In this document: positions 28,741 through 40,335 of the stretch, in pieces | Position numbering within the stretch: the first letter of the stretch is position 1 | How the letters are laid out: each line of letters begins with the position of its first letter | Assembly (NCBI RefSeq): GCF_945873075.1 | Contig: NZ_CAMCBS010000003.1 | Coordinates: 62,001-126,000 of the forward strand | DNA length: 64,000 bases | Direction of reading: 5' to 3' | Source of the DNA: an uncultured Moraxella sp. | Lineage (GTDB): Bacteria; Pseudomonadota; Gammaproteobacteria; Pseudomonadales; Moraxellaceae | The notes under the pieces: generated by a model | What the model was told of the DNA's origin: nothing | Databases searched by the model: none | Seen by the model: the letters and a program-made list of their open reading frames with translations, nothing else | Translations under genes and position numbers: made by a program

Positions 28741-30423
28741 TCATGCTGAGACATTTGCTACTGCAGCCGCATCATCTTTTTGTTTAATCAGTGCATACGC
28801 CACGCCGGTCAATAGGCTGCCTGCCGCAATTGCCACCAAGTACATCAAGGCATGATTGACCGCACCTGGAATCAATAGCACAAACACCCCACCATGTGGC
28901 GCAACCAAAGTGATATTAAACAGCGCAACCAAAGCACCAGTCAGTACGCCCCCTGCGATACAGCATGGGATGACACGCATCGGGTCTTTGGCGGCAAATG
29001 GAATCGCCCCTTCAGAAATAAAGCAAGCACCCAATACCACAGCGGCTTTACCGGCATTACGCTCATTGTCGGTGAATTTTTTGGCAGCAAAAATCGTCGC
29101 AAGACCAATACCAATCGCTGGCACCATACCGCCTGCCATCGCAGCTGCCATCGGAAAATAACTCTCCGATGTCAATAGACCTACCGAGAACGCATACGCC
29201 GCTTTATTAATCGGGCCGCCCAAATCCACACACATCATCCCTGCCAAAATCATGCCAAGAATGACCGCATTGGCAGTACCCATATTAGCAAGGAAAGTCT
29301 CCATCTGTGTCAAGACATAAGCCACCGGCGTACCGATGACATAATACATGGCAAGACCGACAATCAGTGTACTAAATAGCGGAATAATTAAAATCGGCTT
29401 TAGCGCTTCAAGCGTCACAGGCAAATGTAGTTTTTTGGCAAGAAATAGCGAGACATACCCTGCCAAAAAGCCTGCGGCAATACCACCCAAAAAGCCTGCG
29501 CCTAAAGTACCAGCGAGCGCACCACCGACCAAACCTGCCGCAAGACCTGGGCGGTCAGCGATTGAGTACGCAATATAACCTGCCAACAGCGGTACCATCA
29601 GACCAAAGGCCGCCTTACCTGTACCCATCAAAGCTGCCGCCAATGAGCCTTCGACTTCAAACGCCTTAATCCCAAATACAAATGACAGAGCAATCAACAG
29701 GCCACCTGCCACCACCATCGGTAGCATATAGGACACGCCTGTCAGTAGATGCTTATACACGCCTGCTTTTTGGGTGCTGTCGGCTTTTTCGGCACTTGCA
29801 GTTTTTGATGTGCTAAGCAGCGATGCGGTAGCAATGGCTTCATCAAAGGCCTTGTCGGTTTGCTTGAGTGCAACCCCCGTGCCACAGCGATAGACTTTTT
29901 TGCCGACAAAACGGTCGGTATTCACTTCAATATCTGTCGCCAAAATCACAAAATCCGCACGGCTGATGCTGTCATCGCTTAGGATATTTTTGGCACCGAC
30001 CGAGCCTTGCGTCTCAACATCAATGGTATAACCAAGACGCTCAGCACCAAGCTTTAGTGCATCTGCTGCCATAAAGGTGTGCGCCACCCCTGTCGGACAC
30101 GCGGTAATAGCCACAAAATGCAGCGGCTTGTCTGATGCCAGCTGTGCTTGTGGCACTTGATTAAATAGCTTTTCTAAAAAACTATCATCATTAAACTCAC
30201 TGCCGTCACTACGCTTGGCATTGATCACGATGGCATCGCCATGTGCCACATCACGATCGCTAATGACGATACGCTTGGCATCTGTTGGGCTATCGATATC
30301 AATGATACTTGCGATAATGCCTTGATGGTTCAAGCTTTTGGCAAGCTTTTTGGCAAGCATCAAGCCATGAGCCGATAGCGTGGTTACACTGATGGCAACC
30401 TGACTTGGAAAATTATTTTGCAT
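28741..30423 (-). CDS. fruA: PTS fructose transporter subunit IIBC
   Basis: FVAITACPTGVAHTFMAADALKLGAERLGY IIB; IIC domain; order with fruK and fruB. Confidence 0.95.
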   Translation of the reverse strand: MQNNFPSQVAISVTTLSAHGLMLAKKLAKSLNHQGIIASIIDIDSPTDAKRIVISDRDVAHGDAIVINAKRSDGSEFNDDSFLEKLFNQVPQAQLASDKPLHFVAITACPTGVAHTFMAADALKLGAERLGYTIDVETQGSVGAKNILSDDSISRADFVILATDIEVNTDRFVGKKVYRCGTGVALKQTDKAFDEAIATASLLSTSKTASAEKADSTQKAGVYKHLLTGVSYMLPMVVAGGLLIALSFVFGIKAFEVEGSLAAALMGTGKAAFGLMVPLLAGYIAYSIADRPGLAAGLVGGALAGTLGAGFLGGIAAGFLAGYVSLFLAKKLHLPVTLEALKPILIIPLFSTLIVGLAMYYVIGTPVAYVLTQMETFLANMGTANAVILGMILAGMMCVDLGGPINKAAYAFSVGLLTSESYFPMAAAMAGGMVPAIGIGLATIFAAKKFTDNERNAGKAAVVLGACFISEGAIPFAAKDPMRVIPCCIAGGVLTGALVALFNITLVAPHGGVFVLLIPGAVNHALMYLVAIAAGSLLTGVAYALIKQKDDAAAVANVSA

Positions 30424-30456
30424 AGGAATTACCTATTATTTATAACTATTATTAAA

Positions 30457-31419
30457 TTAATTTGGGAAAATTTGCACTTGTGCTTGTAGTGCATCCAATG
30501 TCTGTTGGTCAGGGATGCCAAAGCCGACAATGCTCACCGCATAAGCAGACAACGCCACCGCTTGACGCAAAATCATCTTTGCATCCTGCGCCATCAATAA
30601 GCCATAAATCATACCAGATACCAACGTATCACCCGCGCCGACCGTACTTGCAACTGTCATCGATGGTGGCAGTGCTTGATAGGTTTGGTTGCCGGACAGC
30701 CAATGCACACCTTTTGCACCCATTGAGATCACGATATGTTCAATATTGACATCCAAACGCTCGAACAACGCTCGCTGTTCATCCAGTGTCTCACAAGGCA
30801 CACCAAAAGCTTCAGTCAGCTCATCATTATTTGGCTTAATAAGCCATAAAGGATGCTTGAGTGCGATTTTTAGCGCATCACCACTGACATCGACAGCGAC
30901 TTTTGGGCAAATAGTGGTCAAAGCACCCAGCAATTGATCAAAATCCATCGGTGTAAAGCCCTGTGGCAAACTGCCTGCCACCAGCACCGCATCAACCTTA
31001 TCGGCAAGTGCAGTCACTTGCTCAAGCAGTGCCACTTTATCAGCTGCACTGACCACAAAGCCCTTACCATTAATATCCGTCGTCACGCCATGATCAACAA
31101 GCTTGACATTGGTACGGGTCTCGCCTGCCACACGCACAAAAGCATCTGTTAAGCGAGCGGCGCTTGTTGCACTTTTGGCAATCTTAGCATCTCTATCGGC
31201 GAATAATCGCTCAAACACTTGTGCATTATCCGCACCCAAAAATCCTGCCGCCACCGTCTCAATGCCCAAATCAGCCAGCACTTGTGCTGAATTGAGCGCT
31301 TTGCCTGCGGCATCGACTTGGCTGGCTGTGGCACGATTGACTTCGCCCACTGCCAAGCCATTGACAGAAATCGTCATATCAATGGCAGGATTGAGCGTGA
31401 TACATAGTACCGATTTCAT
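30457..31419 (-). CDS. fruK: 1-phosphofructokinase
   Basis: VLCITLNPAIDMTISVNGLAVGEVNRA; PfkB GAGDTLVSGMIYGLL; overlaps fruB stop as ATGA. Confidence 0.95.
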   Translation of the reverse strand: MKSVLCITLNPAIDMTISVNGLAVGEVNRATASQVDAAGKALNSAQVLADLGIETVAAGFLGADNAQVFERLFADRDAKIAKSATSAARLTDAFVRVAGETRTNVKLVDHGVTTDINGKGFVVSAADKVALLEQVTALADKVDAVLVAGSLPQGFTPMDFDQLLGALTTICPKVAVDVSGDALKIALKHPLWLIKPNNDELTEAFGVPCETLDEQRALFERLDVNIEHIVISMGAKGVHWLSGNQTYQALPPSMTVASTVGAGDTLVSGMIYGLLMAQDAKMILRQAVALSAYAVSIVGFGIPDQQTLDALQAQVQIFPN

Positions 31420-34247
31420 GATGATGCACCTTGTAAGGCACGCACTTGTTTGGCGCTTTCGCACTCAAGTGCTTGTTTTGCCAAGACTTTGGCGGACTCA
31501 TAATTGATCGTACGCACTTGCGCCTTAGTCAACGCAATGCTTGAGCCTGACATCGATAGCTCATCCACACCAAGGCCAATCAAAATCGGCACAGCTTTTG
31601 GATCGCTAGCAAGCTCACCACAGACGCCTACCCACTTACCATGCGCATGAGCTGCCGTGACAGTCTGTGCGATCAATCGCAGTACGCTTGGATGCAGACC
31701 GTCCGCATCTTTTGATAGCAATGGATGGCCACGATCGATGGCAAGCACATATTGGGTCAAATCATTGGTGCCGACGCTAAAAAAGTCCACTTCTTTGGCA
31801 AAGTGATCGACCATCACTGCAGCACTTGGCACTTCTAGCATGATACCCACTTGCAGATTGTCATGCGGATATTCGACCAATACTTCATCCAAAATCTTGC
31901 GAGCAGCTCGCCACTCTTCGATTCGACCAATCATCGGGAACATGATGCGCAAATCACGGCCACGAGATGCACGAATCAAGGCGGTCAATTGACTACGCAA
32001 AAAGTCAGGACGCTCAAGCAATAAGCGAATGCCACGCAAGCCTAGAAATGGGTTTTCTTCGCTTGGCATCGGTAAATATGGCAATGCCTTATCACCACCG
32101 ATATCCAGCACACGCACCACCAATGGGCGACCATCAAGCGCATCAAACACTTGCTCATAGTCGGCGATTTGGGTATCGATATCAGGTACTTGTGAGTGCG
32201 ACATAAAGACAAGCTCAGTACGCAGTAAGCCCACGCCTTCAGCGCCATTTGCCACAGCGTTGGCAGTATCAGCGACATTACCAAGGTTCGCTGCGATTTC
32301 GACACGATGGCCATCGGTTGTGATGGCAGGCTCGGCAGCGTGCTGTACGGCTAGGCGTTTTTGTTCACGGCGAGCGACTTGCGCTTCTTGGCAATCGCTA
32401 ATCAGCGTCTGACTTGGCTCTACCACGAACCAGCCTTCACCGCCATCAAGTAGCACTTGAGTCGCATCACCAATTTCAAGAATACCCTGCCCTGCACCCA
32501 CAATCGCAGGAATACCAAGCGCACGAGCGACGATGGCACTGTGCGAGCTTGCACCGCCCACTGCGGTGATGATCCCTGCCACACGAGTCGGGTCAAGGTT
32601 TGCCACATCTGATGGCACAAGGTCTTCTTTGATCAGCACATACGGATTTTGTGGTGCTTGTTTTTGGGTTTTGCCAAGTAGCTTAAGCAGTACTTTTTGA
32701 CCGATATCACGCAAATCTTGCGCACGCTCAGCCAATAGATGATTATTCAAAGATGCTTGGGTCTTGGCAAGCTGTTCGATAAAGGCGTGCCAAGCAGCAG
32801 GCGCAGATAGTCCATCATCCATGCCGTCTTTAGCGCCATAGATGACTTCTTCGTCTTCTAGCAGTGCAATATGCGCGGTAAAAATCTGCGCAATATCGGC
32901 ATTTTTGGCATTCGCCACCAGCTCCTTAAGATCCGCTTTGACCGCTTCGATGGCAGTGAGCAGCTTTGCCATCTCTTCGCTTGGGATCTGAGCGGTCATT
33001 GGATAGGTGTGTCGCTCATCTTTGGCGATATAAGCTTCACCCACTGCCAAGCCCTGTGATGCGCTGACTGCATAGTGCTTGATGCCATTGGCAATCATCT
33101 CAGTGCTTGGTGTGGCGATATCCGCCAAAGTATCGCCTGCGCTGACAGACGGTGCAGTAACCACTTCGCCAAGCCCTGCTTGCACCGCTTCGATAAGTCT
33201 TGGCAAATGCGCCACCGCATCGGTTGCTGGCTCAGCGATGAAATTGAGCGTCTGACCTTTCACCGCCCCCAATGACAATAGGCGAGTTAGGCTCTTGGCA
33301 GAGACATACGCACCATGATCGACAGCAACTTTGATCTCACCGCTCACTTCTTTGGCAAGCTCAGATAACGCTGTGGCAGGTCGAGCGTGCAGACCATGCT
33401 CATTGGCAAGCACCACGCTTGCCGTCGCCCAGTCGCTTGGACTATCCACACCAAGCAGATTTAGCATGGCTTTGCGGTTATTCGCCAATACCGCATTGGC
33501 AAAGTCATCATCCATCAGCACATCAAGCACATCAGATAATTTACTTCTATCTACCTTGTCGGTCGCTGTGATGACAGCCAGCGCTTGTTGTTGGTTTGCC
33601 ACCACTGCCAATGCTGACTCGCCAATCACTGTGCGAGTGCTTTCTTCAAGCACCACACATGATACCGCTTGTGATAATGCTGTCGGCTGATGCGTTGGCA
33701 AAAATAGCGACTGAATCATACCGTGAGTTTTGAGCAATTGCACCGCTTGTAGGTACAGCTCATCGGTACTCGTCGCTGTGCTGTCCGTCTTGATTAGACC
33801 ATCTTGGATGGCAAGACTTGATGTTGCACCCAGTGCATCGACAATCTCATCGGCAGTGGCTGCCGTGCGGATTTTATCAGCAATATCATCGCCGAGCGCA
33901 CGGGTTAGACTTTGTAAAATTTGCAAATGCTCATCCGACTGTGCAGCGATTGCCACTGCCAAATACACCACATCACCTGCATCATTCCATTTGACACCAT
34001 CAGCAAAATGCACCAAGCGCACGCCTGTTTTTAGCACGCTACTACGAGAATTTGGCGTACCGTGCGGAATGGCAATCCCTTGACCCAGATAGGTCGATGA
34101 TTGATTTTCACGGTCTTTGAGCCCTTGGAAATAGTCACTTTGTGTCAAGCCATCAGCGTGCAAAATCTCACTAATGGTCAGCAGCGCTTCGTCTTTGGTG
34201 CTTGCAGTTGCCTGCATATGCACGCTGTCAGCAGTTAAGCTTAGCAT
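31416..34247 (-). CDS. fruB: PTS fructose multiphosphoryl transfer protein (EIIA-HPr-EI)
   Basis: EIIA N-terminus (QGIAIPHGTPNSR), HPr (NEHGLHARPATALSELAK), EI (GGASSHSAIVARALGIPAIVGAG; FFSVGTNDLTQYVLAIDRGHP). Confidence 0.95.
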   Translation of the reverse strand: MLSLTADSVHMQATASTKDEALLTISEILHADGLTQSDYFQGLKDRENQSSTYLGQGIAIPHGTPNSRSSVLKTGVRLVHFADGVKWNDAGDVVYLAVAIAAQSDEHLQILQSLTRALGDDIADKIRTAATADEIVDALGATSSLAIQDGLIKTDSTATSTDELYLQAVQLLKTHGMIQSLFLPTHQPTALSQAVSCVVLEESTRTVIGESALAVVANQQQALAVITATDKVDRSKLSDVLDVLMDDDFANAVLANNRKAMLNLLGVDSPSDWATASVVLANEHGLHARPATALSELAKEVSGEIKVAVDHGAYVSAKSLTRLLSLGAVKGQTLNFIAEPATDAVAHLPRLIEAVQAGLGEVVTAPSVSAGDTLADIATPSTEMIANGIKHYAVSASQGLAVGEAYIAKDERHTYPMTAQIPSEEMAKLLTAIEAVKADLKELVANAKNADIAQIFTAHIALLEDEEVIYGAKDGMDDGLSAPAAWHAFIEQLAKTQASLNNHLLAERAQDLRDIGQKVLLKLLGKTQKQAPQNPYVLIKEDLVPSDVANLDPTRVAGIITAVGGASSHSAIVARALGIPAIVGAGQGILEIGDATQVLLDGGEGWFVVEPSQTLISDCQEAQVARREQKRLAVQHAAEPAITTDGHRVEIAANLGNVADTANAVANGAEGVGLLRTELVFMSHSQVPDIDTQIADYEQVFDALDGRPLVVRVLDIGGDKALPYLPMPSEENPFLGLRGIRLLLERPDFLRSQLTALIRASRGRDLRIMFPMIGRIEEWRAARKILDEVLVEYPHDNLQVGIMLEVPSAAVMVDHFAKEVDFFSVGTNDLTQYVLAIDRGHPLLSKDADGLHPSVLRLIAQTVTAAHAHGKWVGVCGELASDPKAVPILIGLGVDELSMSGSSIALTKAQVRTINYESAKVLAKQALECESAKQVRALQGASS

Positions 34248-34497
34248 AATTACCCTTTTAAAAATGATTGACAATGCCAAATCGACGCTATGCGATGGAT
34301 GAATGATGTTATATTATTTCAATTAACTTACAAGTCCATCGTATAAAAATTAAGCGATTGTATCACACTTGTACTGTTTGGTTTATGTTTGTTTTGTAAA
34401 ATTGGGCAAATTTATCTCATCAACTTTTGCCAAACTTCAGCCACAAAAAAAAGCAAATTCCATCACTGAAATTTGCTTTTGTCGATCATGCCACCGA

Positions 34498-34860
34498 TTA
34501 CATCAAAATCGGCTTGGCAATCGCCATATAAATAATGCCTGCATACGCCACAGCAGCAATCATCATCCCTGCTTTGGCTTGGGGCAATGCCGTATCTTGA
34601 TTGCGAAGCGCCTTAATGTTGGCAGATACTGCGACAATCAACAGCACAAGCTTAGCAATCGCCCAATGCTGTACGCCCGCCACTTGATACAGCTGCCAAA
34701 ACAGCCACAAGCCTGTCAGCATCAGTACGGTATAAATCAGATGACTGATACCCTTAAAGGCAGCCGATAGCTTGACAGATTTACCGCTAAAGACCATCGC
34801 CGCTTGATAAACAAACAAAAGTAGCGTCAAAGCCGCCATCAGCATATGCACATGTTTCAT
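34498..34860 (-). CDS. SirB2-family membrane protein
   Basis: 120 aa, four TM; HMLMAALTLLLFVYQAAMVFSGK...SHLIYTVLMLTGLWL. Confidence 0.75.
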   Translation of the reverse strand: MKHVHMLMAALTLLLFVYQAAMVFSGKSVKLSAAFKGISHLIYTVLMLTGLWLFWQLYQVAGVQHWAIAKLVLLIVAVSANIKALRNQDTALPQAKAGMMIAAVAYAGIIYMAIAKPILM

Positions 34861-34932
34861 AAATCGCCTTATGTAGTTGCACTATTTATTCGTCAATTGC
34901 TTGATTGCCAAGCAATTTATTCGCAAATCACT

Positions 34933-35409
34933 TTACTCGTAAATCACTTCAAGGATTTCAAATTCTGCCAAACCGCTTGGCGTTTGGATTTTGGCTTCGT
35001 CGCCTTCTGATTTACCAATCAAGCCACGAGCGATTGGTGAATTGACCGAGATTTTACCTGATTTAAAATCCGCTTCGTCATCGCCGACAATTTTATAACG
35101 ACGCTTTGCGCCATCGTCAAGGTTCTCAAGTTCAACGGTCACGCCAAATACCACACGGCCATCTTGGGGCAATTTGGTTGGGTCGATGACCTGTGCACCG
35201 CCAAGTTTGGCTTCGATGTCACGAATACGGGCTTCGCACAGACCTTGCTGTTCACGAGCGGCATGATATTCGGCATTTTCTTTTAGGTCGCCATGCTCAC
35301 GAGCTTCGGCGATGGCGATGGTAATGCGTGGGCGTTCGACGGTTTTGAGTTGTTTTAGCTCTTCTTCAAGCGCTTGATGCCCCTGTGGGGTCATTGGGTA
35401 GCGTTGCAT
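34933..35409 (-). CDS. greA: Transcription elongation factor GreA
   Basis: [55 protein letters not shown]. Confidence 0.97.
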   Translation of the reverse strand: MQRYPMTPQGHQALEEELKQLKTVERPRITIAIAEAREHGDLKENAEYHAAREQQGLCEARIRDIEAKLGGAQVIDPTKLPQDGRVVFGVTVELENLDDGAKRRYKIVGDDEADFKSGKISVNSPIARGLIGKSEGDEAKIQTPSGLAEFEILEVIYE

Positions 35410-35438
35410 GATGTCATCCTTTTAATAAAAACAAATGC

Positions 35439-35475
35439 AAAAAAGCTTGCCAAACTTTCATCTGGCAAGGCTTTT
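35439..35475 (-). promoter_or_regulatory. Intrinsic-terminator-like hairpin in greA 5' UTR (GraL-like attenuator candidate)
   Basis: Minus strand AAAGCCTTGCCA-N10-TGGCAAGCTTTTTT, ends 30 nt before greA ATG. Confidence 0.6.
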
Positions 35476-35493
35476 TGACTTAAATTTGGCTAC

Positions 35494-35521
35494 ATTGTAC
35501 TTGCTTTTTATAAAATTGCAA
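35494..35521 (-). promoter_or_regulatory. Candidate greA promoter
   Basis: Minus strand TTGCAA-N16-TACAAT. Confidence 0.45.
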
Positions 35522-35528
35522 GTGTTTT

Positions 35529-35572
35529 ATGAGCGGATTTGTCAGGTAGGCACAATTGACAAATCCGCTCAT
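35529..35572. repeat. Perfect 16-bp inverted repeat downstream of carB
   Basis: ATGAGCGGATTTGTCA-N12-TGACAAATCCGCTCAT, no adjacent T tract. Confidence 0.85.
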
Positions 35573-35630
35573 CATCCATTCAGTACACTACAACCAAGCG
35601 CCAATCAATGAGCACTTGGCTGATGACAGC

Positions 35631-38600
35631 TTAAGCAGAATGTAAATCTTGTAGCTTATACACATCAAATGGCAATTTGACTTGGTACGCCATGCACACC
35701 GCTTGAGCAGCGCTCATCGTGGTGACATAGAACACCTTGCTTTGTAGCGCACTGCGACGGATTAAGAATGAATCTTCTTGCGCTTGTTTACCTTCGGTAG
35801 TGTTAATCACCAAGTGAATTTCGCCATTTTTTAGCATATCAACGATGTGCGGACGACCTTCATTGACCTTATTGATACGCTCGCAAGCAATGCCTGCATC
35901 GGCCAGCACCTGCTGAGTGCCACTTGTCGCTACTAGGCTAAAGCCATAGTCAATCAGCTGTTTGGCAACGGCTGGCAAGTGTTTCTTGTCGCTATCACGC
36001 ACTGATAAGAAGGCTTTTTTGACTTCACCAGCGACAGGTAAGCCCGGCAAGCGTTCGTTTGAACCAATGACAGCTTTATAAAAAGCTTCGCCAAAGGTCT
36101 TGCCTACGCCCATCACTTCACCGGTTGATTTCATCTCTGGGCTTAGGATTGGGTCAACACCCGGGAACTTGGCAAATGGGAATACTGCTTCTTTGACCGA
36201 GTAATGCGCAGGGATAATCTCGCTAGTAAAGCCTTGCTCTGCTAGGCTCTTGCCTGCCATACAGCGAGCGGCGACTTTGGCTAGCGATGTGCCAATGCAT
36301 TTTGAGACAAATGGCACGGTACGGCTCGCGCGTGGGTTCACTTCTAGGATATACACCGTGTTGTCCTTGACCGCATATTGCACATTCATCAGACCGACGA
36401 CGCCAAGCTCTTTTGCCATAGCGATGGTTTGCTCACGGATTTGGTCTTGGATTTCATTGCTCAATGAGTACGGTGGCAAGCTACACGCTGAGTCGCCTGA
36501 GTGCACGCCTGCTTGCTCAATGTGCTGCATGATACCGCCGATGACTACAGTCTTGCCATCAGACACACAGTCCACATCCACTTCGATGGCATCATCCAAG
36601 AAGCGATCAAGTAGTACTGGCGCTTCGTTCGATGCTTGCACCGCTTCACGCAAGTAGCGCTTAAGCTCATCTTCGTTATACACGATTTCCATCGCACGGC
36701 CGCCCAATACATACGATGGACGGACAACAAGCGGATAGCCGACAGATTGCGCCTTGACGATACCTTCTTCGCTACTTGTCGCTAGTGCGTTTGGTGGCTG
36801 ATTTAGGTTCAGCTGATGTAGCATACGCTGGAAGCGTTCACGGTCTTCGGCACGGTCGATGGCATCAGGGCTAGTACCAATGATTGGTGCACCTGCTTCT
36901 TCGAGCGCACGCGCAAGTTTCAATGGCGTTTGACCACCATACTGCACGATGACGCCTTTTGGTTTTTCGGTGCGGATAATTTCAAGCACATCTTCAAGCG
37001 TCACAGGCTCAAAGTACAAGCGATCCGATGTATCATAGTCAGTTGAGACAGTCTCTGGGTTACAGTTCACCATAATGGTCTCATAACCATCTTCACGCAT
37101 GGCAAGTGCTGCGTGCACACAGCAGTAGTCAAATTCAATACCTTGACCGATACGGTTTGGACCACCGCCGATGACCATGATTTTATCTTTATCGCTTGGA
37201 CGAGCTTCACACTCATCATCATAGCTTGAGTACATATAAGCAGTCGAAGTCTCAAACTCGGCCGCACAGGTATCGACACGCTTATATACAGGATATACAC
37301 CAAGATCCCAACGCTGTTTACGCAGTTGTTTTTGGCTGATACCCATCAAATTAGCAATGCGCAAATCACTCATACCCTTACGCTTAAAGGTGCGCAGATT
37401 ATCAGCGTTCAGACCGCCAAAGCCCAGTGATTTGATGTCGCTTTCGGTCTTGACGATGTCTTCGATTTGCACCAAGAACCAAGGATCGATTTTGGTGTAT
37501 TGATATACCGCATCCAAATCAAAGCCATGACGGAACGCTTCAGCGATATAAAAGATACGATCAGGCGTCGGGATAGATAGCTTGTTTTTGATTTCGCTGT
37601 TGATGGCGTCTGCTGATTTGCCTTCAAGCTCGATGATTTCATCAAAGCCTGTTGCACCAGTTTCAAGACCACGCAAGGCTTTTTGCATCGATTCTTGGAA
37701 ATTACGGCCAATCGCCATCACTTCACCCACTGACTTCATCTGTGTGGTCAGCACATTTTCTGCTTGTGGGAATTTTTCGAAGTTAAAGCGTGGAATCTTG
37801 GTCACGACATAGTCAATCGATGGCTCAAAGCTCGCTGGCGTCTTGCCACCGGTGATGTCATTTTTTAGCTCATCTAGGGTATATCCCACTGCCAATTTGG
37901 CGGCGATTTTGGCAATAGGGAAACCTGTTGCCTTAGATGCCAACGCTGATGAACGGCTGACGCGTGGGTTCATCTCAATCACGACCATGCGGCCGTTGGC
38001 AGGATTGATACCAAACTGCACATTTGAACCACCTGTCTCAACGCCAATTTCACGCAAGACAGCGATGGATGCATTACGCATCAGCTGATATTCTTTGTCC
38101 GTCAAGGTTTGTGCAGGAGCAACGGTGATTGAGTCGCCTGTATGCACGCCCATTGGGTCGAAGTTTTCGATGGAGCAGACGATGATGCAGTTGTCGTTTT
38201 TATCACGCACCACTTCCATCTCATACTCTTTCCAACCAATCAAGCTTTCATCAATCAGTAGCTGATGGGTCGGTGATAAGTCAAAACCACGCTCACAAAT
38301 CTCGATAAACTCATCACGGTTATAGGCAATACCACCGCCTGAGCCACCCATGGTAAATGATGGACGAATGATGACAGGGAAGCCAAATCGTGCTTGAATC
38401 TCAAGTGCCTGTTCCATCGTCTCAGCGATGTCAGCGCGTGGACATTCTAGACCGATTTTTTTCATCGCCTTATCAAACAGCTCACGGTCTTCGGCTTTTT
38501 CGATGGCGTCTTTGGTCGCACCAATCAGCTCACAGCCGTATTTGGCAAGCACACCATGCTTATCCAAATCAAGCGCACAGTTAAGCGCAGTCTGACCGCC

Positions 38601-38870
38601 CATCGTCGGCAGGATTGCATCTGGACGCTCTTTGGCGATGATGCCTTCGACAGTCTGCCAAGTAATCGGCTCGATGTAGGTCGCATCCGCCATCACAGGG
38701 TCTGTCATGATGGTTGCAGGGTTTGAGTTCACCAAGATGACTCGATAGCCTTCTTCTTTTAGGGCTTTACAGGCTTGTGCGCCTGAGTAGTCAAACTCAC
38801 ACGCTTGACCGATAACAATCGGGCCCGCCCCGATGATTAGGATACTTTTAATATCATTGCGTTTTGGCAT
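35631..38870 (-). CDS. carB: Carbamoyl-phosphate synthase large subunit
   Basis: [58 protein letters not shown]. Confidence 0.98.
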   Translation of the reverse strand: MPKRNDIKSILIIGAGPIVIGQACEFDYSGAQACKALKEEGYRVILVNSNPATIMTDPVMADATYIEPITWQTVEGIIAKERPDAILPTMGGQTALNCALDLDKHGVLAKYGCELIGATKDAIEKAEDRELFDKAMKKIGLECPRADIAETMEQALEIQARFGFPVIIRPSFTMGGSGGGIAYNRDEFIEICERGFDLSPTHQLLIDESLIGWKEYEMEVVRDKNDNCIIVCSIENFDPMGVHTGDSITVAPAQTLTDKEYQLMRNASIAVLREIGVETGGSNVQFGINPANGRMVVIEMNPRVSRSSALASKATGFPIAKIAAKLAVGYTLDELKNDITGGKTPASFEPSIDYVVTKIPRFNFEKFPQAENVLTTQMKSVGEVMAIGRNFQESMQKALRGLETGATGFDEIIELEGKSADAINSEIKNKLSIPTPDRIFYIAEAFRHGFDLDAVYQYTKIDPWFLVQIEDIVKTESDIKSLGFGGLNADNLRTFKRKGMSDLRIANLMGISQKQLRKQRWDLGVYPVYKRVDTCAAEFETSTAYMYSSYDDECEARPSDKDKIMVIGGGPNRIGQGIEFDYCCVHAALAMREDGYETIMVNCNPETVSTDYDTSDRLYFEPVTLEDVLEIIRTEKPKGVIVQYGGQTPLKLARALEEAGAPIIGTSPDAIDRAEDRERFQRMLHQLNLNQPPNALATSSEEGIVKAQSVGYPLVVRPSYVLGGRAMEIVYNEDELKRYLREAVQASNEAPVLLDRFLDDAIEVDVDCVSDGKTVVIGGIMQHIEQAGVHSGDSACSLPPYSLSNEIQDQIREQTIAMAKELGVVGLMNVQYAVKDNTVYILEVNPRASRTVPFVSKCIGTSLAKVAARCMAGKSLAEQGFTSEIIPAHYSVKEAVFPFAKFPGVDPILSPEMKSTGEVMGVGKTFGEAFYKAVIGSNERLPGLPVAGEVKKAFLSVRDSDKKHLPAVAKQLIDYGFSLVATSGTQQVLADAGIACERINKVNEGRPHIVDMLKNGEIHLVINTTEGKQAQEDSFLIRRSALQSKVFYVTTMSAAQAVCMAYQVKLPFDVYKLQDLHSA

Positions 38871-38952
38871 AATCTTTTACTCGTCAATTCTCTGTTTTTA
38901 TAACTATCTTTGCTGATTAGCGCTTAATTTGATATTGATAAATTTATGAGAC

Positions 38953-40155
38953 TTATTTTTTGTACTCGTTCATCTGCTCAATAAATTTATCAAACAGCAC
39001 TGCACAATCATGTGGGCCCGGGCTTGCTTCAGGATGTCCTTGGAAGCTAAAGGCAGGACGATTAGTCAGCTCGATGCCTTGGTTTGAGCCATCAAACAGT
39101 GAGCGATGTGTCACACGGATATGGCTTGGTAGGCTGGTTTCATCTACCGCAAAGCCGTGGTTTTGGCTTGTGATCATCACTGTGCCATCTAGGATATTTT
39201 GGACAGGATGGTTTGCCCCATGATGACCAAATTTCATCTTCAAGGTTTTCGCCCCACTTGCCAATGCCAACAGCTGATGGCCTAGGCAGATGCCAAAGAC
39301 AGGGATATTGGTTTCGTTGATAATATGACGAATTGCATCGATGGCATAAGTACATGGCTCAGGATCGCCAGGGCCATTTGATAGGAACACGCCATCAGGA
39401 TTGTGCTTGAGCACTTCTGCGACAGGCGTCGTCGCAGGCACAACAGTCACATGACAACCACGATCAACGAGCATACGCAGGATATTGGTCTTGACACCAA
39501 AGTCATACGCCACGATATTAAAGCGATGCTCGATGTCTTCGCCAAGCTTGCGGAAACGGCCGCCCGTTTCGGTAGTCTTGGCATTGCGACCATCATTGGC
39601 AAGCTCCCATGAGCCTTCGGTCCAGATATAGCCATCTTGGTCACAGCAGACTTTGGCAAGGTCCTGACCTTTCATTGATGGTGCTGATTTGGCAAGCTCA
39701 ATCGCACGCGCTTCATCGATATTACCATCATTATCTGCGGTCATGATGCAGCCGTTTTGAGCGCCTGTGGTGCGTAGTAGCGTGGTCAGCTTACGAGTAT
39801 CAATATCAGCGATGGCAACGACATTATTAGCAATCAGATACTCAGACAGCGAGCCTGTGGCACGAAAGTTCGAGTGTAGCAATGGCAAATCACGGATAAT
39901 CAAACCTGTCGCCCATACCTTATGAATGCGACCAGATTCACTATCTTCGTCATTACAGCCTGTGTTGCCGATGTGTGGATAGGTCAAAGTGACCATCTGC
40001 CCTGCATAGCTTGGGTCAGTTAGGATTTCTTGATAGCCTGTCATGGCGGTGTTAAATACCACTTCGCCGACAGTCTCACCTGTTGCACCGATGCTTACGC
40101 CACGGAAAATTGTGCCGTCTGCCAGTGCCAAAATCGCTTTTTTCGCTGTTGCCAT
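38953..40155 (-). CDS. carA: Carbamoyl-phosphate synthase small subunit
   Basis: [73 protein letters not shown]. Confidence 0.97.
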   Translation of the reverse strand: MATAKKAILALADGTIFRGVSIGATGETVGEVVFNTAMTGYQEILTDPSYAGQMVTLTYPHIGNTGCNDEDSESGRIHKVWATGLIIRDLPLLHSNFRATGSLSEYLIANNVVAIADIDTRKLTTLLRTTGAQNGCIMTADNDGNIDEARAIELAKSAPSMKGQDLAKVCCDQDGYIWTEGSWELANDGRNAKTTETGGRFRKLGEDIEHRFNIVAYDFGVKTNILRMLVDRGCHVTVVPATTPVAEVLKHNPDGVFLSNGPGDPEPCTYAIDAIRHIINETNIPVFGICLGHQLLALASGAKTLKMKFGHHGANHPVQNILDGTVMITSQNHGFAVDETSLPSHIRVTHRSLFDGSNQGIELTNRPAFSFQGHPEASPGPHDCAVLFDKFIEQMNEYKK

Positions 40156-40239
40156 CACATGCTCCACATTGATTTTTTTTCGTTATGTTACCTTTACAGG
40201 CTTTGCCATTTGGCAAGTTTTTTTCAAAAAATAGCCCGC

Positions 40240-40324
40240 AAAAAAGCGAGCAGAAATGAAAAAATAAATAACTTAAACTGCAAAATGTGCAAATTTTAAG
40301 CTATTATTTTTCATCTCTGCTCGC
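40240..40324 (-). promoter_or_regulatory. carAB leader attenuator candidate (long imperfect hairpin followed by U6)
   Basis: Minus strand GCGAGCAGAGATGAAAAATAATAGCTTAAA...TTTAAGTTATTTATTTTTTCATTTCTGCTCGC-TTTTTT. Confidence 0.65.
40273..40314 (-). CDS. Putative carAB leader peptide MKNNSLKFAHFAV
   Basis: 13-codon ORF starting in the 5' arm of the carAB leader hairpin; no strong Shine-Dalgarno. Confidence 0.35.
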   Translation of the reverse strand: MKNNSLKFAHFAV

Positions 40325-40335
40325 CTTGGTATAGA

